From Thalassia testudinum (Eukaryota; Streptophyta; Magnoliopsida; Alismatales; Hydrocharitaceae), in NCBI GenBank assembly GCA_037157565.1, contig JAZHRO010000003.1, positions 39,507,001 to 39,571,000 on the forward strand: a stretch of 64,000 nucleotides of DNA, in the 5' to 3' direction. This document shows, one piece after another, positions 1 to 11,639 of this stretch (its first letter is position 1; each line of letters begins with the position of its first letter). Position numbers and translations under genes: made by a program. Under the pieces are notes generated by a model. The model worked only from the letters and a program-made list of their open reading frames with translations, had not been told where the DNA came from and searched no databases.

Positions 1-1075
1 AGAGGGAGAGAAGAGAAGGAAGGGATGATAATTTCATGTGGAGGGGGTCTCCTTTTATAGTTGCAAGGAGTGGGGGCAATTTGGTCATTACAACTCTAAA
101 AACATTAAAGCAAGGGTCTTTAGTGATGGATAAAACCGCTGCTAAAGCCCCATCGTGGGCGTAGTGGGGGCACGCACGTGCGGCCGCTCGCTTCCTCACA
201 CGTAACGCATGCACACGTCTAGCTAATCTCAGCCATCCGATCATGAGATCGGACGACTTAAGTTGTGCCTCCGCTCGCCTCTTCTGTGTGCCTGCTTGCG
301 TACGATCTCGCATGAGGCGCGGCGTGCAATAGTGCGTGGGCACTATCGAGTGACTGCAGCCGCTTGATCGCGATTGTGCGGTCGATCAAGCGTGCAATTA
401 CAGCGCTGTGTAGATTGAACGCTTGCCTGTGCTTCGCGTTACGGTGTTCACCCGTTACACTATGGAGGAGAGATGGTCGGGGAGATGTTTTAAGTGGCGC
501 GTGCTCATGGGGGTTGGATCAAGATCCAATGACTCATATCACGCATTGGATCTTCTTTGGAGAGGCAGCGACGGTCCTGAGGGTCGGTTGGATGGCTGAG
601 ATGGTGCCACGTTGTGCTATCTTGGCCATCCATCTTCTGGATAATGTAGATGGTGCCACGGGTGTCGGATTGAGTCGATTTTTGCACCGTTAGGCTGCAA
701 TGGTTGATCCGAATCCATCCGTGCGGTCGGATTTGTCATTTGAAGTGCGGATTCACACCATCTTGACCCTTGATCTTCTAGGGTTCACTAGTCTCTATCT
801 GATGCTGCAGATGTCTGATTAGGGTGATCTTGGTGTCATTGAACTCCAATCGTTGCCCTGATCACATTTGTACGGTTGGATCTTCGATCTGAGGCCTTGA
901 TAAAAAGTTTTCTCTGTCCATGAACATAAAAGGAGACAATTAACCTCCATTTTATTCAAACTACTGTAAATGCAAAATGATGCATGTTATGCAATATTTA
1001 TTGTATGCAATGCAATCCTATGCTTAAGAACATGCATAAATAGACATCTTAAGTAGTGTAAACATGTGTACATCA
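1..1075 (-). repeat. 3' LTR of element A (partial)
   Basis: Aligns with 5888-6971: base 1 corresponds to about base 5888, so roughly 620 bases lie outside the window. It ends ...CATCA next to the polypurine tract, i.e. it begins TGATG on the minus strand, the usual LTR dinucleotide. The TATA-like box at 53-60 (minus strand) is conserved with the other copy. Short reading frames here (for example 364-693) are unconserved between the two LTR copies and are not considered genes. Confidence 0.85.
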
Positions 1076-1112
1076 TACCCCCATGCCTATCTTTTGCTAG
1101 TCCCTAGCAAAA
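1076..1112 (-). other. Polypurine tract and upstream hairpin of element A
   Basis: On the minus strand the tract GGCATGGGGGTA (1087-1076) directly abuts the LTR, as expected for the plus-strand DNA primer of an LTR retrotransposon. Just upstream is a perfect inverted repeat, arms TTTTGCTAG and CTAGCAAAA with loop GGA (1092-1112). The same arrangement occurs in elements C, E and F and, decayed, in B. Confidence 0.8.
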
Positions 1113-2522
1113 ACTATATGCTATTTAAAAAAGAATCAGATTGGATTATTTAGGCTTGAGTTATTTTCAATCATTAAGAAAATGGCTACTTATGATATGA
1201 ACTTTCAAAGACACAACAGTGCCCGAGTATCTGCCAAAATGTAGACCGCCTCAAGCCCTTGCCTTATTCAGAGAAAAATTTATTTTTCCCTTTTTCCTCT
1301 TTTCCAATTTTCCTTTTTTTTTTGGATTTTCAAGTTTAGGGTTTAAGAGTGGCTTTCTACGGCCATTCAACTCACCCAAGATTTAATGAGAACCCTAAGT
1401 TCTAAGCATCTTATTGTGAATGTGATAGACTCATTGACCGGCAGTTAAAACAGACTTCATATTTCTTCACCTTCAGGTGACCTAAAAAAGAGAATTCTGT
1501 CTAAAGGTGTATCATTATAATCGGTAGCTTTCTCCCTACTTTTATTTTTTTTACGGGGTCAACACAAGGGTGAATCCAATGTATATCTCCCTGGTTTATT
1601 CTACTTGTCCACTTCTTTCTAAGTGCTTTGGGATTTTTTAATGCATTTATTGAGCTGGGTTCTGGACAAACAGTCGATGAGCTGTTACACCGACAACTTG
1701 CTAGTCATACTCATGCGGCAAAGCGTGGTTTATTTCTTTTTTTTCCTTTCTCCTTTTTTCTTTTTAAGTAGGTGGCTTCCCTGGTCTAAGATTTATCTAA
1801 AGGTAGCAAAAAGAGAAAGATCCAGTGACTAGGCTCTGGACAACCTACCTATGGGCTATTACCCACGATAACTTACCGGCCATATCACCCTAGAAGTTTC
1901 ATTGGCTACCCAATTTCCATTAGAATCGCTGAACAATGGGTCAGTGCAAAGAAAGTGTGTAGATGCTAGAAACTCAAAGTTCCCTCAAATCAAAGGGAGG
2001 ATTGATAAGTCGTATACTTATCACCCAAACTTATTTACTCCAATTAAAATAGAATTCAGGTTGTCAAGGACTCGAAAAACAAATCCACATTTTAATGGAT
2101 ACATAGGCTAATTAAGTCTGAAGACCTGAAGGGTCTTTGGGTTCAAATCATAATGTAGTATTTCTTAAGATTGAAAATTTTCTTAAACCCAAGTTCTTTT
2201 TTCCTAATTCCATAATTTTTTTTTCCTTTTAATAGAAGAAAATAAAACAAATCTACTAAGCTGACGAATAAATTTAGAGATGAATATCGACCCCCCCAAG
2301 CATGTCTAATACAATGTCCTCTTTGTATTAAAAAGACATAAAATAGAGTGGAATAGAATAGAAAGCACCTGAATTGCTGCATGTCAGGTCCGCTCCGAGA
2401 TAGAAATTAAAAAGAACTGTATACGTGCTGAATTTAGTGCCTTCAGCTAGGCACACTATACAAAGAAGAGAAATAAAGAATTCACAGGTGCAGGTCAGAA
2501 TCAAAATAAATATAAGAAACCT
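1113..2522 (-). other. Non-coding 3' region of element A
   Basis: No conserved reading frame. The segment is recognisably similar to 30222-31600 of element E (for example the stretches around 1200-1480 and 1560-1720), including a T-rich tract at 1285-1330 (A-rich in element sense) that has counterparts in other elements here. It probably represents the untranslated region between the coding part and the polypurine tract. Confidence 0.65.
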
Positions 2523-4330
2523 CTAACCTGTTAGTAGATGTCCACAAATGTGGAGCAAATTATGGTGTAGAACCATACCCCATAATCGAGAATATCTCAG
2601 GTTGTGGATAAAAATTACCCAAAACCTAAAATCAATATGCAAGCAGGGTCGGGCCTGCGATTTATGAGGATGCAACCCAAGACCAAAGAGTCGGGTTACA
2701 GAGATATCAAAAGGATAACCAATGAATGTGTGATTGGGTTGAACATCCTCAGAACAAATTTCATAAGGGTTTTGGTTTGATGGTTTCAGATGAAATGGAA
2801 CCCTTAGACACAGTCTTCTACATCCTCCGGCATTAGCTTCCCAAATCAGAACTTCCCAGCTTCTATCCACATTCAGAATGTTAAATTCTGAGTCCTCTTG
2901 CATATTAATCACCCCATCTGTAATTTCCAAGTCTAAAAGATGTGGCTGAATCAGAATTGACTTGGGTCTAATTATCTCAGAAACAGAATCATCAATAAGC
3001 TCAATGGGGTGTAACTGACAATCAGGGCATTTGATTGAATCCTCCAGAAAAAGCGATTCTGGATCCATAATGTGAGCCCTAATAAAACCAGTTTCCTCAA
3101 TTATTAAGCTATCAAATGATCTATCAGATTCCTCAGGCCCAATCGTCTCACAAAAATCATGTTCTGTAAACTTACGTGAGACTTCGCAACTGGAATCTCC
3201 ACCATCAAAGAAATCAAAATCCGTATCGATGTATGTCCCAAAATCATCTGTCACTTTCTGATCCATGGAGACATATGTTTCCTCGTACCCTGGCTCAGGG
3301 ATCTCAGGTGAAGAAATCAGATCCTTCCTTAATTGGTTTCTCTAATTCAATCTGGTCAGCCTCGTAACACGTGTCCCCCCAGCAGGTGCCTGAGCGGGTT
3401 CTGTCATTGGCTCTCATGAAGGGAGTTCATCCTGGGAATCTTCCCACGACTGAACTAAAGCAACCACAAATGTCATTTTCAATTTTGCTAACTCCCTAAG
3501 TAGAAACTCAGTTGGGTTCTTATCCTTAACATCCTGGAGCCAATTCAACAAATACATATTCAAATCATCAATCATCTAAATCAAGGGCTTCAATCTTTCA
3601 GTGGAAGGTGTTGGCTGAACTTCTAAAGTTTGTATGATATTCCTCAAGTTAGCCAGAAGCTTATCTTGAACCTAGTTACCCTGAACCAAATGAGTTGGTT
3701 CAGGGTTGGGTGGGTTTGGGATTAATGCAGAGGAGTTAACGAATTGAGATTCGTTATACCCTTCCTGATAATAGGTCAATTCGGATTGTTCAAAAGGTGA
3801 TGATGACCTGAAGGTAGTGTAACTAGAGGATGGGTAAGGATCGGTGTATCCTTCTTGATTGTAGATCATATTAGGTTGTTCATGAAAGGTTGACAATCTA
3901 TAATCGATGTGGCTTTGAGAAGGATAGAAATCACAATCATATTGTTCAAAGTTTGAACCTAAACATGGAGGTCCGGAACTAACTGATGGTTGATTACAAT
4001 ACAAGTCCAGGTAATCGTCATGTTGAGGATAATTCAAAATAGGAGGGAAAGAATCAGAATGCGTGTAATATGTGGAAGGATTCATGAGAGATTGGAGGAA
4101 GAAAGGTACCCTGCAATATAAACAATCAAACCTGTCCTTAAATAGGCTAGCCTAATGACCTACAGACTCCCAAAACCCATCTTGAGATAAAGGAATGATT
4201 TGATCTACTTCTGTCTGTTCAATCCAACTAGTTAGAAGGAGGGATTGGGGAGAAGGTTCTTCCTTCAGCTTTCGCCTCCGGTTCCTAGTGTACCCCCCAG
4301 CAGCGATGGTTTGATTCTGCTCTCCTAGCT
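2523..4330 (-). pseudogene. Long broken reading frame of unknown product in element A
   Basis: Open stretches on the minus strand at 4085-3672 (137 codons) and 3266-2523 (247 codons) are in the same frame, as is an upstream conserved leader segment (about 4330-4155). One frame therefore runs about 600 codons with five in-frame stops (near 4153, 3673, 3552, 3420 and 3345) and no frameshift that I could find. The N-terminal part is rich in Tyr, Ser, Pro and Gln; the C-terminal part is acidic, with a CPDCQ pair of cysteines. I recognise no gag core, zinc knuckle, protease, RT or integrase motif. It could be a highly diverged gag-like or captured protein. The stops are single substitutions, which suggests decay of a once-open frame. 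Function unknown. Confidence 0.5.
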
Positions 4331-5246
4331 AGACATCAGATTGAATAGTAGTAACATACCAATCGAAAATAATCTCGTTATGGGCTCTGAAGAGAGAGTC
4401 GAATCCTTAAGGCCAACGTCTACTCTATTTTATGTAGGGCTAGGTTTGAATGTGCTTTGGAATGTGATGGGTCCTTTATCTGGGTTGCACCCTTAATGAT
4501 TGATTGATTTGTGTGCGCGTGCACAACTAGTGGTTTTCAAGCAAGATTACTTTTGTTGCAGTGAATTTTAGTGTTCAAATCTTGCTTAGTAGCTTTTAGG
4601 ATTCAACTTTAGGTGTTTTCAAACAAGTTTTGTTGGCACACCTAGTTTTGAAAGCACAGGTGAAGATGTTTTCCTTTAAAACTTAAAAGAATGTGGAGTG
4701 CCTGGTAAATCCCTAAGAGTTGAACATATGTGGTAGCTACTTGATGAATTGATTTCAATTGAGGTGGTGTGGCCCAATCAACTCAAACAATTGGCCTGTT
4801 GCACCACTTGATTAGGCATACAAGTGATTACATAATCTGATTTCTACTCAATTATGTATTTGGATGTGTGTATCGACTCCAAAGATCGATTTACCAGTTG
4901 AGTTTGAAAATCAGATGAGGTTGTGTACCTCTGTGAGATTTTTTTTTATTTTTTTTTATTTTTATGTGGAGGTTGGGGTAGGTGTAGGTGTCAAACAACA
5001 AACAATCTAAACTTAGAGTTTATACGAATACCTAGGTTGATTGATGTTTGTGTTATTATATGGTGGAATGAAAGCTAATGGGTGGGAAGTGGGGGATAAC
5101 TTACAAACCCTTCCATAACACTTTACTCTAATCTACCGCTTTTGCTTGTCTCAAAAGAGTACCTGCAATCACAATAAGAAAGGAGAGACATCAGGTAAAT
5201 GATTTGTAAGTTAGAAAATGCGAAGAAAAAATCAAAGTGCATCGCC
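4331..5246 (-). other. 5' leader of element A
   Basis: Region between PBS and the coding frame on the minus strand. No supported gene. The part near 4440-4700 is the reverse complement of the D leader (about 28280-28540), which shows that A and D belong to one family. It contains an A/T-rich run (4938-4965). Confidence 0.55.
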
Positions 5247-5264
5247 GCCCCGGCAACGGTGCCA
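5247..5264 (-). other. Primer binding site of element A (tRNA-Asp type)
   Basis: Minus strand reads TGGCACCGTTGCCGGGGC, matching the 3' end of plant tRNA-Asp used by Athila-lineage elements, three bases inside the 5' LTR end (5268). Confidence 0.85.
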
Positions 5265-5267
5265 AAA

Positions 5268-6971
5268 TGTTGAACGTCGGGTTGCTACGCTAATGTGTTT
5301 GGTTTTGAAAACCTATCGATGTAGTTTGAAAGTGAAGAACTCATGTTCAACAAATAAAATTTATACTGGAAAGAAAATCTCGGGTCGAACATAAGGAGGT
5401 GGACATTTGATTTAAAAGCACGCATTTGTTTTATTTGTCATGAATTAAATTACTTTACTAGAACTATCTAACTATTTACAATAAATAGAAGAGGGAGAGA
5501 GAATATTACAAACAAAAACGAAAAGAGATGTAGAATGAATATGGAATTTCATCATCAGAAAGATTGTTCATTACACTAGAAAGCAGGAAAATGATTACAG
5601 TAGAAAGCAGTAAATCTACTCTATAAAGTAGTAAATCTATTCAAGAAAGCAGTAAAAAGAAAGGGGAGAGAGATATCCTCCTCGACAGTCGCTTGGAGGA
5701 GGAGCCAGACGGGATGATTCCTGGACGAAGGAGGACAGAGCAGGACGAAGGCGGACGAAGCGGAAGAACAGGAATGGGGTAGCATGTTCTTGTCGTCGCT
5801 TGATCCGTTTCCGAAAGGGGGACGAAAAATTGACTTTATCTCGCAAGAAGCATCCCGGGTGTGGGAGAAGCTTCTCTTGAGTTTTGGAGAGGGAGAGAAG
5901 AGAAGGAAGGGATGATAATTTCGTGTGGAGGGGGTCTCCTTTTATAGTTGCAAGGAGTGGGGGCAATTTGGTCATTACAACTCTAAAAACATTAAATCAG
6001 GGGTCTTTAGGGACGGATAAAACCATCGCTAAAGCCCCATCATGGGCATAGTGGGGGCATGCGCGTGCAGTCGCTCACCTCCTCGTGCGTAAAGTGCGCA
6101 CACGTCCAGCTAATCTCAGCCATCCGATTGTGAGATTGGATGGCTTAAGTGGCACCTCCACCCGCCTCTTCTGCGCGCCCGCCCACGTGCTATCGCACGT
6201 GAGGCGCGGCATGCAATAGCGCGTGGGTGCTATCAAGCTCCTGTAGCCACTCGATCGCGATCGTGCAGTCGATCGGGCGTGCGCCTCCGCTCCAATTACA
6301 GCGCGGCGCAGATCAAACGCACGCCTGTGCTTCGTGTTAAGGCGTTCACCTGCTGCACTACGGAGGAGAGATGGTCGTGGAGATGTTTTAAGCGGCACGT
6401 GCTCATGGCCGTTGGATCAAGATCCAATGGCCCAGATCGTGCATTGGATCTTCTTTGGAGAGCCAGCAGTGGTTCTGAGGGTTGGTTGGATGGCTGAGAT
6501 GGTGCCACATGGCGCCATCTTGGCCGTCCATCTTCTGGATGATCTAGATGGTGCCACAGGTGTCAGATTGAGTCGATTTTTCGTCGTTAGGCTGTGATCG
6601 TTGATCCAAATCCATCAATGTTGTCGGATTTGTCATTTGAAGTGTGGATTCACACCATCTTGACCCTTGATCTTCTAGGGTTGCCAGTCTCTATCTGATG
6701 CTACAGATGTCTGATTAGGGCAATCTTGGAGTCATTGAAATCCAATCGTTGCCCTGATCACATTTGTTCTGTTGGATCTTCGATCCGAGGCCTCGATAAA
6801 AAGTTTTCCCTATCCATGAACATAAAAGGAGACAATTATCCTCCATTTTATTCAAACTACTCTAAATGCAAAATGATGCATGTTGTGCAATATTTATAGT
6901 ATGCAATACAATCCTATGCTTAAGAACATGCATAAATTGACATCTTAAGTAGTGTAAACATGTTTACATTG
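5268..6971 (-). repeat. 5' LTR of element A
   Basis: About 1.7 kb. The left boundary (TGTTGAACG on plus, so ...CAACA at the 3' end on minus) lies three bases from the PBS. The right boundary is placed by alignment with the 3' LTR end at 1075; the last bases differ (TTG against TCA), so it could be 6968. Homologous to the LTRs of D (inverted) and E. It contains a TATA box (5940-5947). Confidence 0.85.
5940..5947 (-). promoter_or_regulatory. TATA box of the element A 5' LTR
   Basis: Minus strand reads CTATAAAAGG, a consensus plant TATA box, conserved at 53-60 and in element E at 29079-29086. Transcription would run leftward through the PBS. Confidence 0.6.
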
Positions 6972-7801
6972 CCTACTCACCCTTTCACCACCTCATCCGT
7001 GACCCGATCCCTGCAAACTTGGCTTGACCCGTACACGCACTCCTCGCCCACCACCGCATGCCAGTGGGCCTGGTCCCAGGCACGTACCCAGCCTAATTAT
7101 CCGAGACAAGGCTCTGGGAGAGCAAGAGTAAGAGAGAAAAGGAAGAGAGATCATGGGGGTAGGTAGGGGTAGGTTTTACTCTTGTAGGCAATGAGAAGAA
7201 GAAGAAGACAAGGAAGAAGTGGGCGGAAGCTAGCAACTGCTAAAGAAAGAGAAGGCAAGGATTGAAGAGGAAGAAGCTGAAGGCTGAAGGACTGAAGATA
7301 GAGAAAGAGAAGGAGAAGAAACTGAATGCAAAAGGAGGAGTCGCCAGAAGGAAAGAAAGAAGAATAAGGAGAAGCCAAAGCCAAAGGCCAGGAAGCTAAA
7401 GACAAAAAGAAGGCTAAGGCATGAAAAGAACAGAGAAGAAAAGAAGAAGGAAGAAAGCCAGCCAGAGACAGAGATCAGAGAAGAGAAAAAGAGACAAGAA
7501 GCAGCAATGTAGTAGCCATATTTAAGACGTCTGATTCACAAAATTAGAAGTCCATTTTTTGTGCTTTCTTTATATGCATTGATATTCAGTGTTTACATTT
7601 ACATTTTTGCATTACAACTCTTTTCATCGCAAATTATATTGAATTTTCCAAAGTTGTGCTTTTGCTTTTTAAACCCCAATTTGCTCCCTGTGTTCGATCT
7701 TGAATTTAAAACTTCGAGTAATAAAATCTATTTATTTTCGACCAATTTCAACTTGTACAACGATCCATCGATTTTAAAACCTTGATCTCGTTCGGTAAAC
7801 A
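6972..7801 (+). repeat. B-type LTR fragment (3' third) flanking element A
   Basis: Collinear with 13566-14291, the 3' end of the element B 5' LTR. Shared blocks include the stretch around 7041-7065 (13641-13665) and the Arg/Glu-codon-like purine-rich run 7120-7500. It ends ...TAAACA, like B's ...CAAACA. No PBS follows. The upstream two thirds should lie left of the window, on the other side of element A, so A appears to have inserted into this LTR. The purine-rich run yields spurious reading frames on both strands. Confidence 0.65.
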
Positions 7802-7802
7802 A

Positions 7803-8895
7803 TGATTTAACAAAATCAAGACATGAACTACAGTACAAAATAAAATAACACTAAGACATGGAAAATGAACACGTCCAGACAGCCATGGCAGTGGAGCGGC
7901 TTCCGTCAGCGGCTTGATGACTTCAAGACCTTTCCTGGAACTTTAGAAGGTGGTGGTATCTCATCGGTGGAAACTTTGTGCAAATGGGAGAGGTATGGCC
8001 CTTTTTATAGTTTAGGAAAGGGTCAAAATTCGTCATTGGTCTTAAGTGACAGCTGCAATCGTCACTAAAGACCCCTGTAGCTGTCGCTAAAGGTGCACCC
8101 CCACCACTCGCGCCCTTACCGGTGCATGCCTCACTCCCCTGTGCTCCCCACGCTTTATCGCGTGCGCATGTGCTGGCATGCACTGTGCCGCTCCTACTGC
8201 TCCCCACGTGTGAGCACACGCGTGCCTTGCTGCATTGCTGCTGTTGCCCTTGCTGCGCTGCCACTTCAATTGCTAATTGAGGGGGGTCGTAGGATTTCGA
8301 ACCCATGCCCCTCTCTTGAGATTTCCTCTCAAGACCAATGAACCACGTCCGTGAGATTATTGAGAGGAGAGGCTAAGGGTGTGCGGTGGAGATGGCTTCT
8401 CAGCCATTGAAACAAGACGCAATGGCTCAGAATGGATGATGCGTTGATGAAGGGTGCGTTGGTGGATGCTGGCCAGTCATGGGTGGCCTAGATGGCCCTA
8501 CATGGTGCTATTTGGGTCATCCATCTTCTTTATGTTGCAAAGGGTGCCACAGTGCTCGGATTGCACTGATTTCTGCACTCCTGCACTACGATTACTGCTC
8601 CGAATCCATCAGTACGATCAGATTTTTGATCCAAAGCCCATAAGGATGTCGCATTGCCCCTTAGCCATTGATCTCTCTCTAACTTATTGTGGGAGCTACG
8701 GAGGTTAGATCGAAGTGATTTTGAGTCCGTTGGACTCCGTTCGTCGATCTGGATCCATCTTTACTGTCTAATCGCTCATTTCAGACCTGTTTTAAAATGG
8801 ACTTGTGCACATGGTCATTAAACATTGATTCTAAGTAATTAAAATGTAATGATCATGCAATATGCATGTAATGCTCCCAAACCCATTATAATATG
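7803..8895 (-). repeat. Diverged A-type LTR (possibly solo)
   Basis: Weakly collinear with 5268-6971 in the same orientation: TATA-like CTATAAAAAGG on minus near 8006-8016, the following 'trial' of control-type sequence around 8035-8090, and an end rich in ATGCATG near 8850-8875. Neither PBS nor polypurine tract is seen next to it, so it is a solo LTR or a remnant. Boundaries are approximate: aacaa before 7803 and cacaa after about 8890 could be a decayed target duplication. Reading frames inside (for example 7923-8306) are not conserved. Confidence 0.45.
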
Positions 8896-10010
8896 TCATT
8901 ATCACACAAGTACCCTTGAAATTGACTCTAATTGATGTTATTAACACTAATAATTGTAGGGACATCACATCGCTAAAGGATAATAAGTCTAAGGTTTGTG
9001 ATTTAGGATAAAAGTGACCAAGATCTCTTGTGCTATTCAAGTATCTTAATATTCTTTTCACTACGTTTAAATGAGATTCCTTGGGTTCAGATTGGAATAT
9101 CGCACATAAACATGTAGCAAAAAGAATATCAGGTTTAGAGCCTGTAAGATATAGTAGTGAACCTATCATACCTCGATATTTCTTTTCATCTACCTTCTTA
9201 CCGGATAAACTTTCACCAAGAGAAGTAGATGGAGCAATTGGAGTCTCTTTTCCATTTACATTTTCAAGGTCAAACTTCTTGAGATTTTCAAGAACATATT
9301 TTGTTTGACTAATGTAGGTACCTGTCTCTAATTATTGGATTTGGAGACCTAGAAAGAATCTGAGTTCACTCATCATACTCATTTCGAACTCAGCCATCAT
9401 AGTCTCACAAAAATGCTGACATAGGGACTCCTTGGTTGATCCAAATATAATATTGTCGACGTATATTTGAACCAACAAGCTGTCATTTCCTTCTTCCTTT
9501 ACAAAAAGAGTTGAATCAACAACTCCAATTATATATCCATGCTGGAGAAGGAAGGACCTAAGTCTATCATACCAGGCCCTAGGAGCTTGTTTAAGTCCAT
9601 ATAATGCCTTCTTAAGCTTGAATGCATGCTATGGGTGTGCTGGGTCCTCGAACTTGGGAGGTTGATGAACATAAGCTTCTTCCTTAATATAGCCATTAAG
9701 AAAAGCACTCTTGACATCCACTTGAAATAACTTGAAGCTCATTGCTCTTACAAAGGCAAGTAGTATCCAAATAGACTCCAAGCGAGCAGTAGGAAGAAAT
9801 GTCCAATCAAAGTCAATTCCCTCATGTTGGTTATAGCATTGAGCTATGAGTTTGGCCTTATCTTGATTACTGAACCAGATTCATCCAATTTATTTCAGAA
9901 CACCCACTTAGTTCTAATAATGGAATTACCCTTAGTAGCAGGTGCCAAGTCCGATACATTATTCCTTGCAAATTGAAGTAGCTCTTCTTGCATAGCTACA
10001 ACCTAAGACT
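8896..10010 (-). pseudogene. Copia reverse transcriptase and RNase H remnant (element G)
   Basis: Read on minus, the 9990-9300 stretch encodes the copia RT core: a segment with VDVKSAFLNG, then KKALYGLKQAPRAWYDRL, and IYVDNIIFGS, where the catalytic YVDD is changed to YVDN. Further left (9169-8905) comes the RT-RNase H link with SLLYLTGSKPDI and KESHLNVVKRILRYL. The RNase H domain is cut short around 8905, where non-copia sequence begins. Several frameshifts and stops break it. RT and RNase H would copy element RNA into cDNA. The fragment cannot encode an active enzyme as it stands. Confidence 0.8.
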
Positions 10011-10399
10011 CATCTTTTAATGCCTCATCAACTTTCTTGGGCTCAGTTGACAAACAGAGGCATTAAGGACAAAATCATCTCTAAAATGAGATTAGGCTTT
10101 TACACCTTGTTCAATATCACCTATAATTTGATCTTGTGGGTGATCCTTTTGGTGTACCTAGTGTTTTGGAAGATCATGTACATTTTGTGTATCTTCCAGT
10201 TTTGAGACATCGATGAAGGGAGGTATCCTCATCATCGGACTCTAGTTGATTTGGTTCTGGTTCTCCTAAGGTTGTTTCATCAAATGAAACATGTAGGGAT
10301 TCCTCTACAATAAAAGTCCTTTTATTAAAGACTTGATAAGCTTTATTTCTTGTTGAATAGCCAATAAAGATGCCTTCGTCACCTTTAGCACCAAACTTA

Positions 10400-11300
10400 T
10401 CAAGTCAATCTAAGGTGTTTAATAAATAACATCAGCTTCCAAACACCCTCAAATATGAAATCCTAGGAGACCTCTCATAGTATATCTCATATGGAGTTTC
10501 CTTAATAATAGGCCATAAAAGAGTTCTATTAAGAAGATAACATGTCGTATTAATGGCTTCATCCCAGAAATATTTTAGAAGCCCAGACTCCAAGAGCAAA
10601 GTTCAGGCGCATTCTTGTAGAGTGCGATTCTTGTGCTCTAAACACCATTTTGAGTTGGTGCCTGAGGAATTGAAAATTCATGGAATATGCTAGAATTGAC
10701 ACAAAAACTTGAAAATTTTTCATTTTCAAATTCACCCCCATGATCGGTCCTAAGTCTATGAATTCAAAATGATCTTTCCTTTTGAAGTCTTTGAGCAAGA
10801 CCTAGGAAGGAGTCAAATGACTCATCCGTATATTTCAAGAAGATAGCCAAAGCGAACCTTAAGAAGTCATCAACAATAACAAGGCAAAATTTTGATCTAT
10901 TTAGGCTCTCAAATCATGTTGGCCCAAATAGATCAAGGTGTAACATCTCTAAAGGAAGTTTAGCTGAAACTAAGTCTTTCGGTTTAAAAGAATCCTTGTG
11001 CTTTTTTTTGAGTTTACAAGATTTGCAGAATGCATCTCTTTTATAAGTTAGTTAGGGTAGGTCCCTTACTAAGTCTTTTTTGGCAAGCTTATTTAAGTGT
11101 TTATGATTTATGTGACCTAGCCTATGGTGCAATAAATCCACCTCAACATGAGTGGCAAGCAGACATTTCACAAATTTCTCTTGTGAAAAATGAAGAGCAT
11201 AGATATTTTCATATCTAAAACCTTCAATTGAAATTATATTAGTTACGTCTTTTAGAATTTTAAATCCAATTTTGTAAATAATACATCACAATCATTATCA
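10400..11300 (-). pseudogene. Copia integrase remnant (element G)
   Basis: The minus frame shows the GAG-pre-integrase/zinc segment (HINHKHLNKL..., with CKSCKLKK near 11015-11045), then the catalytic core: first Asp in LHLDLFGPT (about 10920-10950), second Asp in RTDHGGEFEN (about 10735-10765), and the region of the third residue near 10640. These are the hallmarks of the copia-type DDE integrase that inserts cDNA into chromosomes. In-frame stops (for example after FGPT) and small frameshifts show decay. Confidence 0.75.
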
Positions 11301-11379
11301 CATATTTGACTAACAGTAAGCAGGTTATGTTTTAAATTCTCCACTAAAAGTACATTTTGTACCTACTTAGATGAATTAC

Positions 11380-11639
11380 CTATTATACCTTCACCAATAA
11401 TCAGACAACGTTGTCGCCCAACTTGACTTGTCTTCCATCTTGAATTCTCGTCCATTTGATAAAGTGATCGGAATGTCCCGTTATGTGCTTCGAACACCCA
11501 CTATCAAGGATCCACTTGTCTTTCTTGATCTTTAAAATAATTTAATAAATCTGATTTAGGTACACATTTTCTTTTGGATCCTTGATGGTTAGTTCCCTCC
11601 AAATCCTTAGACTTATAGATCACTTTTGTGTTGGATCTA
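11380..11639 (-). pseudogene. Copia protease/gag-pol junction remnant (element G)
   Basis: Minus strand near 11515-11465 reads WILDSGCSKHITGH, the copia aspartic protease region (DSG active-site triad). The stretch between this and 11639 would link gag to protease. It ends abruptly at 11640, where the element B LTR begins. Only a short conserved motif supports the call, but it is a distinctive one. Confidence 0.7.

Larger units (their letters stand above)
1..6971 (-). mobile_element. Element A: non-autonomous Athila-like (Ty3/gypsy) LTR retrotransposon, left end cut by window
   Basis: Two direct LTR copies (1-1075 and 5268-6971) flank an internal region that reads on the minus strand: PBS complement at 5247-5264 beside the right LTR, polypurine tract at 1076-1087 beside the left LTR. 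No gag core, protease, RT or integrase is visible between them. Instead there is one long broken reading frame of unknown product (2523-4330). Terminal internal segments (1076-about 2500 and about 4090-4500) resemble those of element E, so A looks like a deletion/replacement derivative of that family. The element sits in a B-type LTR (right flank 6972-7801). The matching left flank and target duplication lie outside the window. Assignment to the Athila lineage is inferred from PBS, polypurine tract and similarity to E, not from pol. Confidence 0.8.

Noticed and set aside
7923..8306. 127-codon minus frame with Gly/Ala/Cys-rich content
   Set aside because: Lies in a decayed LTR, overlaps other frames on both strands and has no homologue in the other A-type LTRs.
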